A stretch of 64,000 nucleotides of DNA from JBBQWZ01 sp038210135 (GTDB taxonomy: Bacteria > Acidobacteriota > Terriglobia > Bryobacterales > Bryobacteraceae). Shown piece after piece: positions 9,238 through 17,987 of the stretch. Made by a program: the position numbers and the translations under genes. The DNA is taken from assembly GCA_038210135.1 (NCBI GenBank), contig JBBQWZ010000001.1:1-64000 (forward strand), given 5' to 3'. Within the stretch, counting starts at the first letter, position 1, and each line of letters opens with the position of its first letter. Under the pieces are notes generated by a model, which saw only the letters and a program-made list of their open reading frames with translations, searched no databases and was not told the origin of the DNA.

Positions 9238-9573
9238 TCACGCCAGCCTCATGATTTTTCCGATGGCGGTAGTCAGGCGATCCCAGTTCTCAGACTCGAG
9301 TTCCAACTGCTTGCGCCCGGCGGCGGTGAGGCGATAGAAGCGTGCGCGGCGGCCGAGTTGCGAGGTCTTCCATTCGGCTTCAATCCAGCCACGGTGTTCC
9401 AGGCGATGCATCGCGGGATAGAGCGACCCTTGATTGACTTGCAGGACATCGTCGGAGACTTGCTGGATGCGTTCGGAGACGGCCCAGCCGTGCAGGGGTT
9501 CCACACGGAGGGTCCGCAGGATGAGCAGGTCGAGGGTGCCCTGAAGAATTTCGAGATGGGGCTTGGGCTTCAT
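9238..9573 (-). CDS. PadR family transcriptional regulator
   Basis: This 111-aa winged-helix protein of the short PadR class opens with EILQGTLDLLILRTL and contains VLQVNQGSLYPAMHRLEHRG and the wing segment RRARFYRLTAAGRKQL. Such regulators usually repress their own operon until a ligand is bound. It is the first gene of a two-gene unit with the ADOP permease. An inverted repeat, GGTGT-9-ACACC, at 9574-9592 lies between the -10 box and the start codon and is the likely operator. The next minus-strand gene upstream is far enough away for an independent promoter. Confidence 0.93.
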   Translation of the reverse strand: MKPKPHLEILQGTLDLLILRTLRVEPLHGWAVSERIQQVSDDVLQVNQGSLYPAMHRLEHRGWIEAEWKTSQLGRRARFYRLTAAGRKQLELESENWDRLTTAIGKIMRLA

Positions 9574-9592
9574 GGTGTCGATTAACTACACC
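9574..9592 (-). promoter_or_regulatory. probable PadR operator (inverted repeat)
   Basis: GGTGT and ACACC are separated by nine bases, directly upstream of the padR start codon and downstream of its -10 box. The position fits autorepression; the assignment to PadR is inference. Confidence 0.6.
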
Positions 9593-9593
9593 A

Positions 9594-9622
9594 ATTATAC
9601 TCGCCTTGTTGTCGAATGTCAA
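9594..9622 (-). promoter_or_regulatory. consensus sigma-70 promoter of padR-ADOP operon
   Basis: On the minus strand TTGACA (9622-9617) and TATAAT (9599-9594) are perfect consensus hexamers 17 bases apart, the optimal spacing. Only 20 bases lie between the -10 box and the start codon, so the 5' leader must be very short. Confidence 0.85.
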
Positions 9623-9640
9623 CACCAAGAAAGTGATCGT

Positions 9641-9723
9641 GGTCCGCTCGCCTACGCTCGGGTACAAGCCCGCGAGGTGCGCGGGTGAAGGATGGCCTTC
9701 CGATGGATAGGGACTGGATCGCG
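9641..9723. repeat. degenerate intergenic repeat, second copy
   Basis: This is related to 6477-6580 (shared tacgctcgg, aagccc, gatggata, gttacagcgg). It begins with a ggtccgctcgcctacgctcg variant of the 30-bp hairpin repeat. It lies just past the 3' end of the carboxylase gene. Confidence 0.6.
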
Positions 9724-11268
9724 TTACAGCGGGATGTTGCCGTGCTTTTTTCTGGGCATGGTATCCACCTTGGTTTCGAGCATGCGGAGGGCGTTGATTA
9801 CCTTGGGGCGGGTTTCATGGGGCTCGATGACGTCGTCGATATAGCCTCGCTCGGCGGCGACGAAGGGGGTGGCGAAGCGGTCGCGGAATTCGGCGATTTT
9901 CTCTTTGCGGGCGGCGTCGTGGTCGGCGGCTCCGTTGATTTCGCGGCGGTAGACGATGTTGACGGCGCCTTCGGCTCCCATGACGGCGATTTCGGCGGTG
10001 GGCCAGGCGAAGTTGATGTCGGTGCGGAGGTGCTTGGAGCCCATGACGCAATAGGCTCCTCCGTAGGCTTTGCGGGTGATGATGGTGATTTTGGGGACGG
10101 TGGCTTCGGCGTAGGCGTAGAGCAGCTTCGCGCCATGGCGGATGATGCCGCCGAATTCCTGTTCGGTTCCAGGGAGGAATCCGGGGACGTCTTCAAAAGT
10201 CAGGATCGGGATATTGAAGGCGTCACAGAATCGTACGAATCGCGCGCCCTTGGTCGATGAGTTGATATCGAGGCAGCCGGCGAGGAAGGCGGGTTGGTTG
10301 GCGACGATGCCGACGGTGCGGCCGTCCATGCGGGCGAAGCCGACGACGATGTTGCGGGCGAAGTGTTCCTGGACCTCGAAGAAACGGGCGTCGTCCACGA
10401 TCATATGGATGACGTCCTTGATGTCGTAAGGCAGGTTGGATTCGGGCGGGACGACGGTATCGAGTTTAGGATCCATGCGGGTGGCGGAATCGTTGGTGGG
10501 GACGCGAGGGGGATCGTCCTGGTTGTTCTGCGGAAGATACGTCATCAGCTCGCGGATCATGCGCAGGCAGTCGGCGTCGCCGTGCGCGAGAAAGTGGGCG
10601 ACTCCGGAGGTCGCGTTGTGGGTCATGGCGCCGCCGAGTTTTTCCTTGGTGACGTCCTCGTGGGTGACGGTCTTGATGACGTCGGGTCCGGTGACGAACA
10701 TGTAGCTGGTCTTGTCGACCATGAAGATGAAGTCGGTGATGGCGGGGGAGTAGACGGCTCCGCCGGCGCAGGGTCCCATGATGGCGGAGATTTGCGGGAC
10801 GACTCCGCTCGAGAGGACGTTGCGAAGGAAGATGTCGGCGTAGCCGGCGAGGGAGACGACGCCTTCCTGAATACGGGCTCCGCCGGAATCGTTGAGGCCG
10901 ATGACGGGGGTGCCGGTTTTGACGGCGAGGTCCATGAGCTTGACGATTTTTAGGGCGTTGGTTTCAGATAGGGATCCACCGAAGACGGTGAAATCCTGGG
11001 CGAATACGTACGCCGGACGCCCGTGGATGCGGCCGTAGCCGGTGATAAAGCCATCGCCATCGATGACCTGTTCGTCCATACCGAAGTCGCGGCAGCGATG
11101 GCGGACGAGCTTGTCCATTTCCTCGAAGGAGCCTTCGTCGAGGAGGAGTTCGACGCGTTCGCGCGCGGAGAGCTTGCCTTCTTTGTGTTGGCGCTGCTGG
11201 CGTTCGGGTCCGCCACCGGCTTCGGCGGCGGCGTGGCGGCGGCGAAGTTCGTCGAGCGTATTGGACAT
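9724..11268 (-). CDS. acyl-CoA carboxylase carboxyltransferase beta chain (propionyl-CoA type)
   Basis: This 514-aa protein transfers the carboxyl group from biotin to propionyl- or methylmalonyl-type acyl-CoA. It has full length for the PccB/MmdA family, with the two crotonase-fold halves. Recognisable motifs are KLSARERVELLLDEGSFEE near the N-terminus, GGSLSETNALKIVKLMD, NDSGGARIQEGV, IMGPCAGGAVYSPA, the C-terminal ITRKAYGGAYCVMGSKHL and the end KKHGNIPL. No biotin carboxylase or biotin carrier gene is adjacent, so the partner subunits must be elsewhere. It may serve propionate metabolism through methylmalonyl-CoA or be a general acyl-CoA carboxylase. The ribosome site before ATG 11268 is weak. 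Confidence 0.92.
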   Translation of the reverse strand: MSNTLDELRRRHAAAEAGGGPERQQRQHKEGKLSARERVELLLDEGSFEEMDKLVRHRCRDFGMDEQVIDGDGFITGYGRIHGRPAYVFAQDFTVFGGSLSETNALKIVKLMDLAVKTGTPVIGLNDSGGARIQEGVVSLAGYADIFLRNVLSSGVVPQISAIMGPCAGGAVYSPAITDFIFMVDKTSYMFVTGPDVIKTVTHEDVTKEKLGGAMTHNATSGVAHFLAHGDADCLRMIRELMTYLPQNNQDDPPRVPTNDSATRMDPKLDTVVPPESNLPYDIKDVIHMIVDDARFFEVQEHFARNIVVGFARMDGRTVGIVANQPAFLAGCLDINSSTKGARFVRFCDAFNIPILTFEDVPGFLPGTEQEFGGIIRHGAKLLYAYAEATVPKITIITRKAYGGAYCVMGSKHLRTDINFAWPTAEIAVMGAEGAVNIVYRREINGAADHDAARKEKIAEFRDRFATPFVAAERGYIDDVIEPHETRPKVINALRMLETKVDTMPRKKHGNIPL

Positions 11269-11642
11269 TAGAATTTAACGTAGCAAATGTGGGGAATTAA
11301 GGGAGTTGGTGTCCTAAAATTTAGGACACTACCAGAAATTCGTTGGTGTGGTTCGGACGAGCGACGGATGCGTCCGCTTCCGGCGCGCTCCTAGTGGAGC
11401 GCCCTGGGCGCGGCTCGGATTTGTTTGATCTTGCTTTTGCTTAAGCTCGGACGAAAAACTCGTTGGGCGGTTACTCTTGCGGCACTTCGTGCCGCTCCGT
11501 GCGCGGTTCGATGGATTGCGGAGGCTTGGTGAACCGTTACCGGTAATACTTTTGAGTCCCGTCGCTGACGCTCCGGGTTCAGTGGCGCGCGGTGGATGTA
11601 GTGAGCGCGTCGGCTGGCTTGGGCTGGCGGCTGGTTGCAGCT
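11269..11642. repeat. intergenic mosaic of hairpin repeats
   Basis: There is no gene in these 374 bases. They contain a 50-bp element at 11372-11422, nearly identical to 38019-38069, with a GCGCTCC/GGAGCGC stem at 11385-11402. A perfect GCGGCAC-TTC-GTGCCGC hairpin is at 11479-11495, and a copy of the 30-bp repeat is at 11556-11582. The stems may act as terminators for the NHL gene that ends at 11643. The upstream part must also hold the carboxylase promoter, which I cannot define. Confidence 0.7.
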
Positions 11643-14117
11643 TTAGCGGACGTAGATGTTGACCTTGGGAGACTGGATATCGGCGGCGTAGAGGATGACT
11701 GGGACGGAACCGGATGGGTAGAAGCCGTTGGGGATCCGGACGTTGATTTGTTGGATGGCGGGGGCACCGGGGGCGGGGCCGCAGAACAGGATTTCGGCAT
11801 CGAGTCCATTCATGGCAATGCGAATGGGCGCGGTTGGATTTTGTTGGTCATCCACTTTGCCCAGGCCGGTGGCGTAGAGCGTGATGATGGTGGCACGGAT
11901 GGCTCCGTTGGCGGGGGTGTTGGGGGTGCCGTCGGGATTGATGGCGGCGGCATCGGTTTGATTGGGTTGGGTGAAGATCGCGGGCGTGACGAGGGCAACT
12001 GGAAGCGTTACGGAAGCGAGGGGAGTTCCGTCGGGCGAGCGGGTTTCGAGGCGAGCGGTGTCGCCAGCGAGATCGCGCGGAATCACGATCCATGAACCGG
12101 TTCCGCGAAGGACGGCGGCCTCGATTCCATTGATCCAGGCGGTCGCGTCGGGTGGCAACCCGGGGAGCGCGACGAGTTCGCCGGGCGAGAGAGGACCGGT
12201 TACGAGGCTGGCGGAGTTGAGCGCAGTCAGGCTGCGGATTTCTTCGAAGGCCGGCCCTTGGACGCCGGGCGTCAGGATGCGGATGCGATTGTTTTCGGAG
12301 TCGGCAATCCAGATCGAATCGCCGGGCCCCGCAAGGACGTCGAAGGGGCTGTTCAGTTGCGCGTCGAGGGCGGGTCCGTTGTCGCCGCTGAAGCTGGGCG
12401 TGGTTAGGCCCGCGATGGTCAGGACGCGGCCATTTATAGAGGGAGTGCGGTTGTCGGCGGTGATGTGGCGGATGCGGTGATTGCCGGTGTCGGCGACCAG
12501 GACGTCGCCGTTCTCATCGACGGCTACGCCACGGGCGCCATTGAACGAGGTTTCCTCGGGGGGCCAGAGGGCGATATTTCCATCGGTGGTGAGACGGCTT
12601 AAACGCGAAGCTGTGGTCGCAATATAGAGATTCCCGGAGGGATCGAAGGCGAGTCCGCGAGGCTGCGGAAGTGCGCTGACGAGAGTCCGAATAGTTCCAT
12701 TGCGTAGCTGGCGGATGCGGCCGTTGGCGGTATCGGCGATGTAGAGGGTGCCGTCCGGGGCGAGTGCTATGAAGCCGGGCGAATCGAGCTTTGCGGAAAT
12801 AGCGGGTCCATTGTCGCCGGAGAAGCCTGCGGCTCCGGTTCCGGCAATGGTGAGCACGGAGGGGCTTCCACTCGAATCGACGTCGATTTGTTGGACGCGG
12901 TGGTTGAGCGTATCGGCAATGTAGAGGCGGCGGCCGGTGGGATCGACGGCGACGGACGACGGCGACTGTAAGGGTCCGGCGGCGAGGGTGGTGATGGTGC
13001 CATCGGGCGCGATGCGGCGGATGCGGTTATTGGCGCGATCAGCGAGGTAGAGATTGCCTTGCGCATCGCGAGCGAGTCCGGCGGGGGAGCGCAGGCGGGC
13101 GTCGAGGGCGGGCCCGTTGTCGCCAGTTGCGGAGTCGCCGCCGCCGGCGACGACGTTCAGGACACCGGCGGTGGTGCGGCGCTGGATGATATTTCCCTGG
13201 GCGAGATAGAGGATGCCGTTGGGCAGGGCGGCGACATCGCGGGCAACGATCTGCAATCCGCCGACGGTGCCCGAGGGCTGGAGACGCAGGACCTGGCCGC
13301 CACCGGCGTCGGCGACGTAGAGGTTTCCGGCAGCATCGAAGCTGAGTCCGGTGGGCGCGGCGGCTTGGGCGACGGTCCGCACGGAGTCGTTCTGCAGGCG
13401 CTTGACGGCGCGATTTTGGCTATCGCAGATATAGAGTCCGCCGTAGACGTCGAAGGCGAGGGCGGTGGGATAGGCGAGCGAAGCCTGACGGGCGGGAGTG
13501 CCATCCGGGGAGGCTCCCGCGCGGCCATTGCCGGCGACGATGGTGAGGACGCCGTAGGAACTAACGCGATAGATGCGATGGCCGGAGAAGTCGGAGAAGA
13601 CGACTCCGAGGTCGCCGTCGACGACGAGGTTACGGGGAGCTTCAAATTTCGCGGTGAGCGCGGAGATGCCGTCGGCGGGCGGTTCGGTGCCGCCACCGGC
13701 GATGGTCTGGATGATTCCGTCAGGCGTGATTTTGCGGATGCGGGCGTTACCCAAGTCGGCGATATAGAAGTTGCCGCGCCAATCGAAGGCGAGTCCGTAG
13801 GGACTGCGGAGCTGGGCGCGATCGGCAGGTCCGCCGTCGCCGGAGAAGCCTGGGATGCCGGTTCCGGCAATGGTCCGGATGATTCCGTCGGGTGAGACAC
13901 GGCGAACGCGATGGGCGTCGGTGTCGCTGATATAGAGGTTGCCGGAGGCGTCAAGGGCCAGGGCTTGGACGGTGGTGAGGACGGCAAGGGTAGCAAGTCC
14001 GCCGTCGCCGACGGAGGGGGATCCCGCGAAGGTGGCGATAGTGTATACCGGGTCTGCCGCGGAGCAGTAGGCGGAACACAGTAGGGCGAGCAACGAAATC
14101 GTAGGCCGAAACTGCAT
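11643..14117 (-). CDS. secreted NHL-repeat beta-propeller protein with TIGR03437-type C-terminal domain
   Basis: This 824-aa secreted protein starts with a signal peptide (MQFRPTISLLALLCSAYCSA). Residues from about 25 to 610 are tandem NHL repeats of roughly 50 aa, each with a phrase such as GNLYIADTGNHRIRR followed by TIAGTGAAGFSGDNGPA. They should fold into one or two propellers. The last 200 residues (LPPDATAWINGIEAAVL ... GLGKVDDQ ... IQQINVRIP) match the Solibacter-type C-terminal domain TIGR03437. No enzymatic motif is seen; binding or surface display is the likely role. The metalloprotease gene 14203-16227 is divergent from it and shares the 85-bp upstream region. Confidence 0.88.
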   Translation of the reverse strand: MQFRPTISLLALLCSAYCSAADPVYTIATFAGSPSVGDGGLATLAVLTTVQALALDASGNLYISDTDAHRVRRVSPDGIIRTIAGTGIPGFSGDGGPADRAQLRSPYGLAFDWRGNFYIADLGNARIRKITPDGIIQTIAGGGTEPPADGISALTAKFEAPRNLVVDGDLGVVFSDFSGHRIYRVSSYGVLTIVAGNGRAGASPDGTPARQASLAYPTALAFDVYGGLYICDSQNRAVKRLQNDSVRTVAQAAAPTGLSFDAAGNLYVADAGGGQVLRLQPSGTVGGLQIVARDVAALPNGILYLAQGNIIQRRTTAGVLNVVAGGGDSATGDNGPALDARLRSPAGLARDAQGNLYLADRANNRIRRIAPDGTITTLAAGPLQSPSSVAVDPTGRRLYIADTLNHRVQQIDVDSSGSPSVLTIAGTGAAGFSGDNGPAISAKLDSPGFIALAPDGTLYIADTANGRIRQLRNGTIRTLVSALPQPRGLAFDPSGNLYIATTASRLSRLTTDGNIALWPPEETSFNGARGVAVDENGDVLVADTGNHRIRHITADNRTPSINGRVLTIAGLTTPSFSGDNGPALDAQLNSPFDVLAGPGDSIWIADSENNRIRILTPGVQGPAFEEIRSLTALNSASLVTGPLSPGELVALPGLPPDATAWINGIEAAVLRGTGSWIVIPRDLAGDTARLETRSPDGTPLASVTLPVALVTPAIFTQPNQTDAAAINPDGTPNTPANGAIRATIITLYATGLGKVDDQQNPTAPIRIAMNGLDAEILFCGPAPGAPAIQQINVRIPNGFYPSGSVPVILYAADIQSPKVNIYVR

Positions 14118-14202
14118 AGTACCGGGCGCAATCTGAGTGCAGCGCGCTAATTAAGTGGTGCGGTTCTGGGCGGAATGTTCTCATCGGGTCGATGAGAGCA
14201 GA

Positions 14203-16227
14203 GTGAAGCAAGCAGCGAGTGCGGTGGCCTGTTTGGCGTTCTTCGCCGGGATCGGCTTGGGGCAACCTTATATTTATTTAAAGACTCGAACGGTGGATCC
14301 GGTTCAGGCGGACCCGCAGGGACCGATGGAGGCGCAGCGGCAGTCGTCGCAGCGATTTACGCCAGGAGACCGGGTGCATCGGCTGATCCAGTTCGAGGGA
14401 TTTCCGGGTGACGATACTCGACTCGTGCTGGCGGAGCGCGGCGTGACGGTGATCGATTATGTTCCCGACAATTCATTTCTTATTTCCGGACCGGAGGATT
14501 TGAACCTCGAAGGGTTAGGGGTGCGTTGGAGCGGAGCGCTGGGGGCGGATGACAAGATCAGCCCGATGATCGAGCAGCCGCTAACGGGGATGCGGCTTGA
14601 TGCGTTCGACTTCGTCGTGGCGTTCCACGGTGATATTTCGATGAGCTCCGCGCGGGAGGCAGTGTTGGCGGCGGGGATCGAACTGCGGGATCACGCGGAT
14701 TTGGATCCGCACCATTTGCTGGTGCATACGACCGTGGATTTTATTGTCGCGATGTCGGAGTGGGACGAAGTGGCTTATATCTTTCCGGCATCCGATGCCT
14801 TGGCGGGAGGGCAGCCGACGCAAGCCTGCGCCGGCGCGTTAACGACGGCGGGTACGGTGGGGCAATACATTGCGCGGGTGGGAGAAGGCTGGGATGGTCC
14901 GGGGTTGGGGTCGGCGCAGATTCGATATGTATTCGGGCCGCTGACGACGCAGCAGCCGTGGGATTCGGTGAAGGCGGAGATCCGGCGCGCGCTGGACGAA
15001 TGGTCGCGCGTGGCGAATGTGGCGTTCGTGCCGGGGACCAACGCCGCGGGAAGTAAGACGATCAATATTTTATTTGCGACCGGGAATCATGGCGATGGAT
15101 TTCCGTTCGACGGTCCTTCGAATGTATTGGCGCACACGTTCTATCCGGCGCCTCCCAATCCGGAGCCGTTGGCGGGCGATATGCATTTTGACGATGCGGA
15201 ACGGTGGCGGATTCAATCGGATATCGATTTGTACAGCGTGGCGCTGCATGAGTTAGGGCACGCGTTGGGGCTGGCGCATTCGGACAAGCCGGGTTCGGTA
15301 ATGTATCCGTATTACCGGATGGCGACGAATTTGACGGCGGAAGATGTCGGAGCGATCTTGACTTTGTATGCGCCCCCGGGCACGCAGGCTCCGGTGATGA
15401 CGATCACGCCGACGGCGCCCGAAACCTCCGGCGCGACCGTTACTCTGACGGGGAGCGTGGTGGGAGGCTTGGCTCCGTTGGGGGTCCGCTGGAGCACGGA
15501 CCGCGGAGACAGCGGAGTAGGGACTGGGTCGGCGGCGTGGACGGCGGTCGTGAGTTTGCAATTGGGAGTAAACACGATCACGCTGACGGCGACCGATGCA
15601 CAACAGCGATCGGTGTCGAGTACGGTGGTGGTGACACGCATCGCGGTTGCGCCGACACCGGCGCCGGTGACGTTGCAGATCACAGGGCCGACGGCGGCGG
15701 GGGCGTATTCGACAAACTCCGCGGCGCTGGTTCTGTCGGGCACGGCGGCGGATTCTTCGGGGATCGCGCGCGTGGACTGGAGTAGCTCTCGAGGCGGGTC
15801 TGGAACGGCGTCGGGGACGGCGGCGTGGACCATTGGCGCTTTGACGTTGTTGCCGGGCGATACGACGTTCACGGTCCGGGCGACGGCGCGGCTCGGGGCG
15901 TTTGCGGAGAAGGGGATCCGCGTCACGTATACGGCGGCGGCGGGTCCGCCGGACAAGACTCCGCCATCGATTACCGTGACGACGCCGGCTTCGACGTATT
16001 TCTATACGTCCGCGTCGACGCTGGTATTTTCAGGCCGGGCCACGGACACCGTGGGGATCGCGAGCGTGTCGTGGTCTACGAACACCGGAAAATCGGGTAT
16101 GGCGTCGGGTACGACCTCGTGGACGGCGTCGATTCCGATTGTTCCGGGTGCGAACAACGTCAAGATTCAGGCGACGGACCTGGCGGGAAACACGGCTTGG
16201 CGGACGGTGGTTGTTTCGCGGAATTGA
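14203..16227 (+). CDS. secreted matrixin-like zinc metalloprotease with Ig-like repeats
   Basis: The protein has about 674 aa. A signal peptide follows the chosen GTG start (VKQAASAVACLAFFAGIGLG); an in-frame GTG at 14155 would add 16 residues before it. The catalytic domain has the extended zinc motif HELGHALGLAH and the Met-turn SVMYP, as in matrixins (M10). The segment before it resembles a propeptide, but no cysteine-switch motif is evident. About 290 C-terminal residues form three Ig-like modules of roughly 95 aa, with repeated phrases such as VRWSTDRGDSGVGTGSAAWT, VDWSSSRGGSGTASGTAAWT and VSWSTNTGKSGMASGTTSWT. It is probably exported to degrade extracellular protein. The modules may bind to a surface or to substrate. 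Confidence 0.85.
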   Translation: MKQAASAVACLAFFAGIGLGQPYIYLKTRTVDPVQADPQGPMEAQRQSSQRFTPGDRVHRLIQFEGFPGDDTRLVLAERGVTVIDYVPDNSFLISGPEDLNLEGLGVRWSGALGADDKISPMIEQPLTGMRLDAFDFVVAFHGDISMSSAREAVLAAGIELRDHADLDPHHLLVHTTVDFIVAMSEWDEVAYIFPASDALAGGQPTQACAGALTTAGTVGQYIARVGEGWDGPGLGSAQIRYVFGPLTTQQPWDSVKAEIRRALDEWSRVANVAFVPGTNAAGSKTINILFATGNHGDGFPFDGPSNVLAHTFYPAPPNPEPLAGDMHFDDAERWRIQSDIDLYSVALHELGHALGLAHSDKPGSVMYPYYRMATNLTAEDVGAILTLYAPPGTQAPVMTITPTAPETSGATVTLTGSVVGGLAPLGVRWSTDRGDSGVGTGSAAWTAVVSLQLGVNTITLTATDAQQRSVSSTVVVTRIAVAPTPAPVTLQITGPTAAGAYSTNSAALVLSGTAADSSGIARVDWSSSRGGSGTASGTAAWTIGALTLLPGDTTFTVRATARLGAFAEKGIRVTYTAAAGPPDKTPPSITVTTPASTYFYTSASTLVFSGRATDTVGIASVSWSTNTGKSGMASGTTSWTASIPIVPGANNVKIQATDLAGNTAWRTVVVSRN

Positions 16228-16368
16228 GGTCCCCTCCCTTATGGTCGGGGTTCAAACCGAGGTTGTGCGGAATTTGGTGAGCGCGACCCTGACGGTCGCG
16301 CCTCTCGGGCGGGTGCTGCGACGCAAACGCGCTGAATCGCTGTCAGCGGCGTCCGGCTGCGCCTCGTT
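16228..16368. repeat. intergenic hairpin repeats
   Basis: The gap between two convergent genes contains a 30-bp repeat at 16229-16258 and a hairpin at 16279-16304 with stem GCGCGACC/GGTCGCGC around CTGAC. Either could terminate transcription, although no T-run follows. Confidence 0.65.
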
Positions 16369-16641
16369 CTAGATGAAGGCGGTTGTTTTGACTCCGGATA
16401 TATCGAAGCGTTTGCGGCAGCGGAGATTTTTGCAGTTCGCCTTGTCGTCCACGAGAACCATATAGCTCAAGAACTTTGCGAACTTTGCCCGATCGCGTTC
16501 GTCGGCGTGACCAGGAAGGCGATCGATTTTTTTGCGGACGATCCACTTCAAATCGTAGGCGTCGGCAGTGCGGCAGAACGGGCAATTCAGCGTGATCGGC
16601 TTGGTGGTTTCGGATTCCCGATAAAACTGGCGTTCTTCCAT
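16369..16641 (-). CDS. small zinc-ribbon-like protein of unknown function
   Basis: This 90-aa protein carries a CPFC pair near residue 20 and a CKNLRC pair near residue 70, spaced like two halves of a zinc ribbon, with basic and acidic helical residues between. I do not recognise the family. Its ATG lies one base after the TAA stop of the aminotransferase gene, so the two are probably translated together. A role in nucleic-acid or protein binding is possible, but nothing in the sequence proves it. Confidence 0.65.
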   Translation of the reverse strand: MEERQFYRESETTKPITLNCPFCRTADAYDLKWIVRKKIDRLPGHADERDRAKFAKFLSYMVLVDDKANCKNLRCRKRFDISGVKTTAFI

Positions 16642-16642
16642 T

Positions 16643-17959
16643 TTAGCGACCTACTCCGGCGAACATCGCCTGCGAAACTTTGGCGAGGCTGGCATCGAGA
16701 CGAAGGGCGAAATCGTCCACGTCGCTCTTTGAAATATTCATCGGCGGGGAAATGCGGACGCAGTTTCCGTACGTTCCGCCTTTGCCGACGAGGAGGCGGT
16801 TGTCGCGCGCGGCTTCCATAACGGCGTTGGTGGCGGCGGCGGCGGGAACTTTGGTCTCGCGATCTTCAACGAGCTCGATGGTTTGCATGAGGCCCATGCC
16901 GCGAACGTCGCCGATCAGCGGGAATTTGCTTTTCATTTCTTCGAGCTTATTGCGCAGGTAGGCGCCGACCTCGGCGCAGTTGATCATGAGGTTTTGTTCG
17001 TCGATGTAATCGATGACGGCTTTCGCCGCCGTGGTGGTAACGGGGCTTCCGCCGAAGGTTGAGATGGTGACGCCGCGCAATCCGTCGGCAACCTCGGGGC
17101 GGGCGACGGTCATGCCGATGGGCATTCCGTTGCCGAGGCTCTTGGCGCCGGTCATGATGTCCGGCGTGACGCCCCAATGCTCGATGCCGAACCATTTTCC
17201 GCCGGTGCGGCCCCAGCCGGTCTGCACTTCATCGCTGATGAACAGGCCGCCGGCTTTGCGAATGATGCCGGCAACGATTTCGAAATATTCCTTAGGTGGT
17301 GTGATGAAGCCGCCGACGCCTTGAATGGGTTCGGCGATGAAGGCGGCGACGCGTCCGGAGGTTGCCGTGCGGACCAGTTCCTCGGTGTCGCGCGCGCACT
17401 GCACGTTGCATGTTGGATAGGTCAATCCGAAGGGGCAACGATAGCAGTAGGCGTTGTGGGCGTGGACGAACCCCGACGGGGCGGCGCCGCCGAGGCGCCA
17501 GGTGGACTGTCCGGTGGCGGCCATGGCAAGCGCGGAACGTCCGTGGTAACTATGCCGGAGCGCGATGACTTCGTGTGAGCCGGTGTAACAGCGGGCGGCG
17601 AGGATGGCGACCTCATTGGCTTCGGTGCCGCTGTTGGTAAAGAACGATTTGGTGAGCGCGCCGCCGGGAGTAATTCCGGCGATACGTTTTGCCAACTGCA
17701 GTTGTGGTTCGGTGGCGAAGACGGTAGAGACATGCTGCAGCTTGTCCATCTGCGCGTGAACTTTCGCGTTCACCTGCTCGTTGCAGTGGCCGACGCCGAC
17801 TGTCACGATGCCGCCAAAGAAATCGAGGTACTTGTTGCCATCGATGTCGTAGACGAATTGGTCCTTGGCGCTGGTGACCACCAGCGGCTCGGAAAAATAG
17901 TTAAAAACCGCGGGGAAAAGATATTCTTTTTGCGCGAGCAAAATCTCTTGCTTGTTCAT
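16643..17959 (-). CDS. class III PLP-dependent aminotransferase (AGXT2-like)
   Basis: This 438-aa enzyme is of the omega-aminotransferase class. It shows the PLP-phosphate region TNSGTEANEVAILAAR, the cofactor aspartate in ISDEVQTGWGRTG and the Schiff-base lysine in TGAKSLGNGMPIG. It is closest in appearance to alanine-glyoxylate / 3-aminoisobutyrate aminotransferases, but 4-aminobutyrate or ornithine cannot be excluded. ATG 17959 was chosen because AGGAG precedes it at good spacing; the frame extends eight codons further. A small zinc-ribbon gene follows immediately. The PEGA-domain gene lies upstream on the same strand, ending 28 bases before this start, so a joint transcript is possible. 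Confidence 0.9.
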   Translation of the reverse strand: MNKQEILLAQKEYLFPAVFNYFSEPLVVTSAKDQFVYDIDGNKYLDFFGGIVTVGVGHCNEQVNAKVHAQMDKLQHVSTVFATEPQLQLAKRIAGITPGGALTKSFFTNSGTEANEVAILAARCYTGSHEVIALRHSYHGRSALAMAATGQSTWRLGGAAPSGFVHAHNAYCYRCPFGLTYPTCNVQCARDTEELVRTATSGRVAAFIAEPIQGVGGFITPPKEYFEIVAGIIRKAGGLFISDEVQTGWGRTGGKWFGIEHWGVTPDIMTGAKSLGNGMPIGMTVARPEVADGLRGVTISTFGGSPVTTTAAKAVIDYIDEQNLMINCAEVGAYLRNKLEEMKSKFPLIGDVRGMGLMQTIELVEDRETKVPAAAATNAVMEAARDNRLLVGKGGTYGNCVRISPPMNISKSDVDDFALRLDASLAKVSQAMFAGVGR

Positions 17960-17987
17960 GGCGTGTCTCCTGACGCTTTCCATCTGC

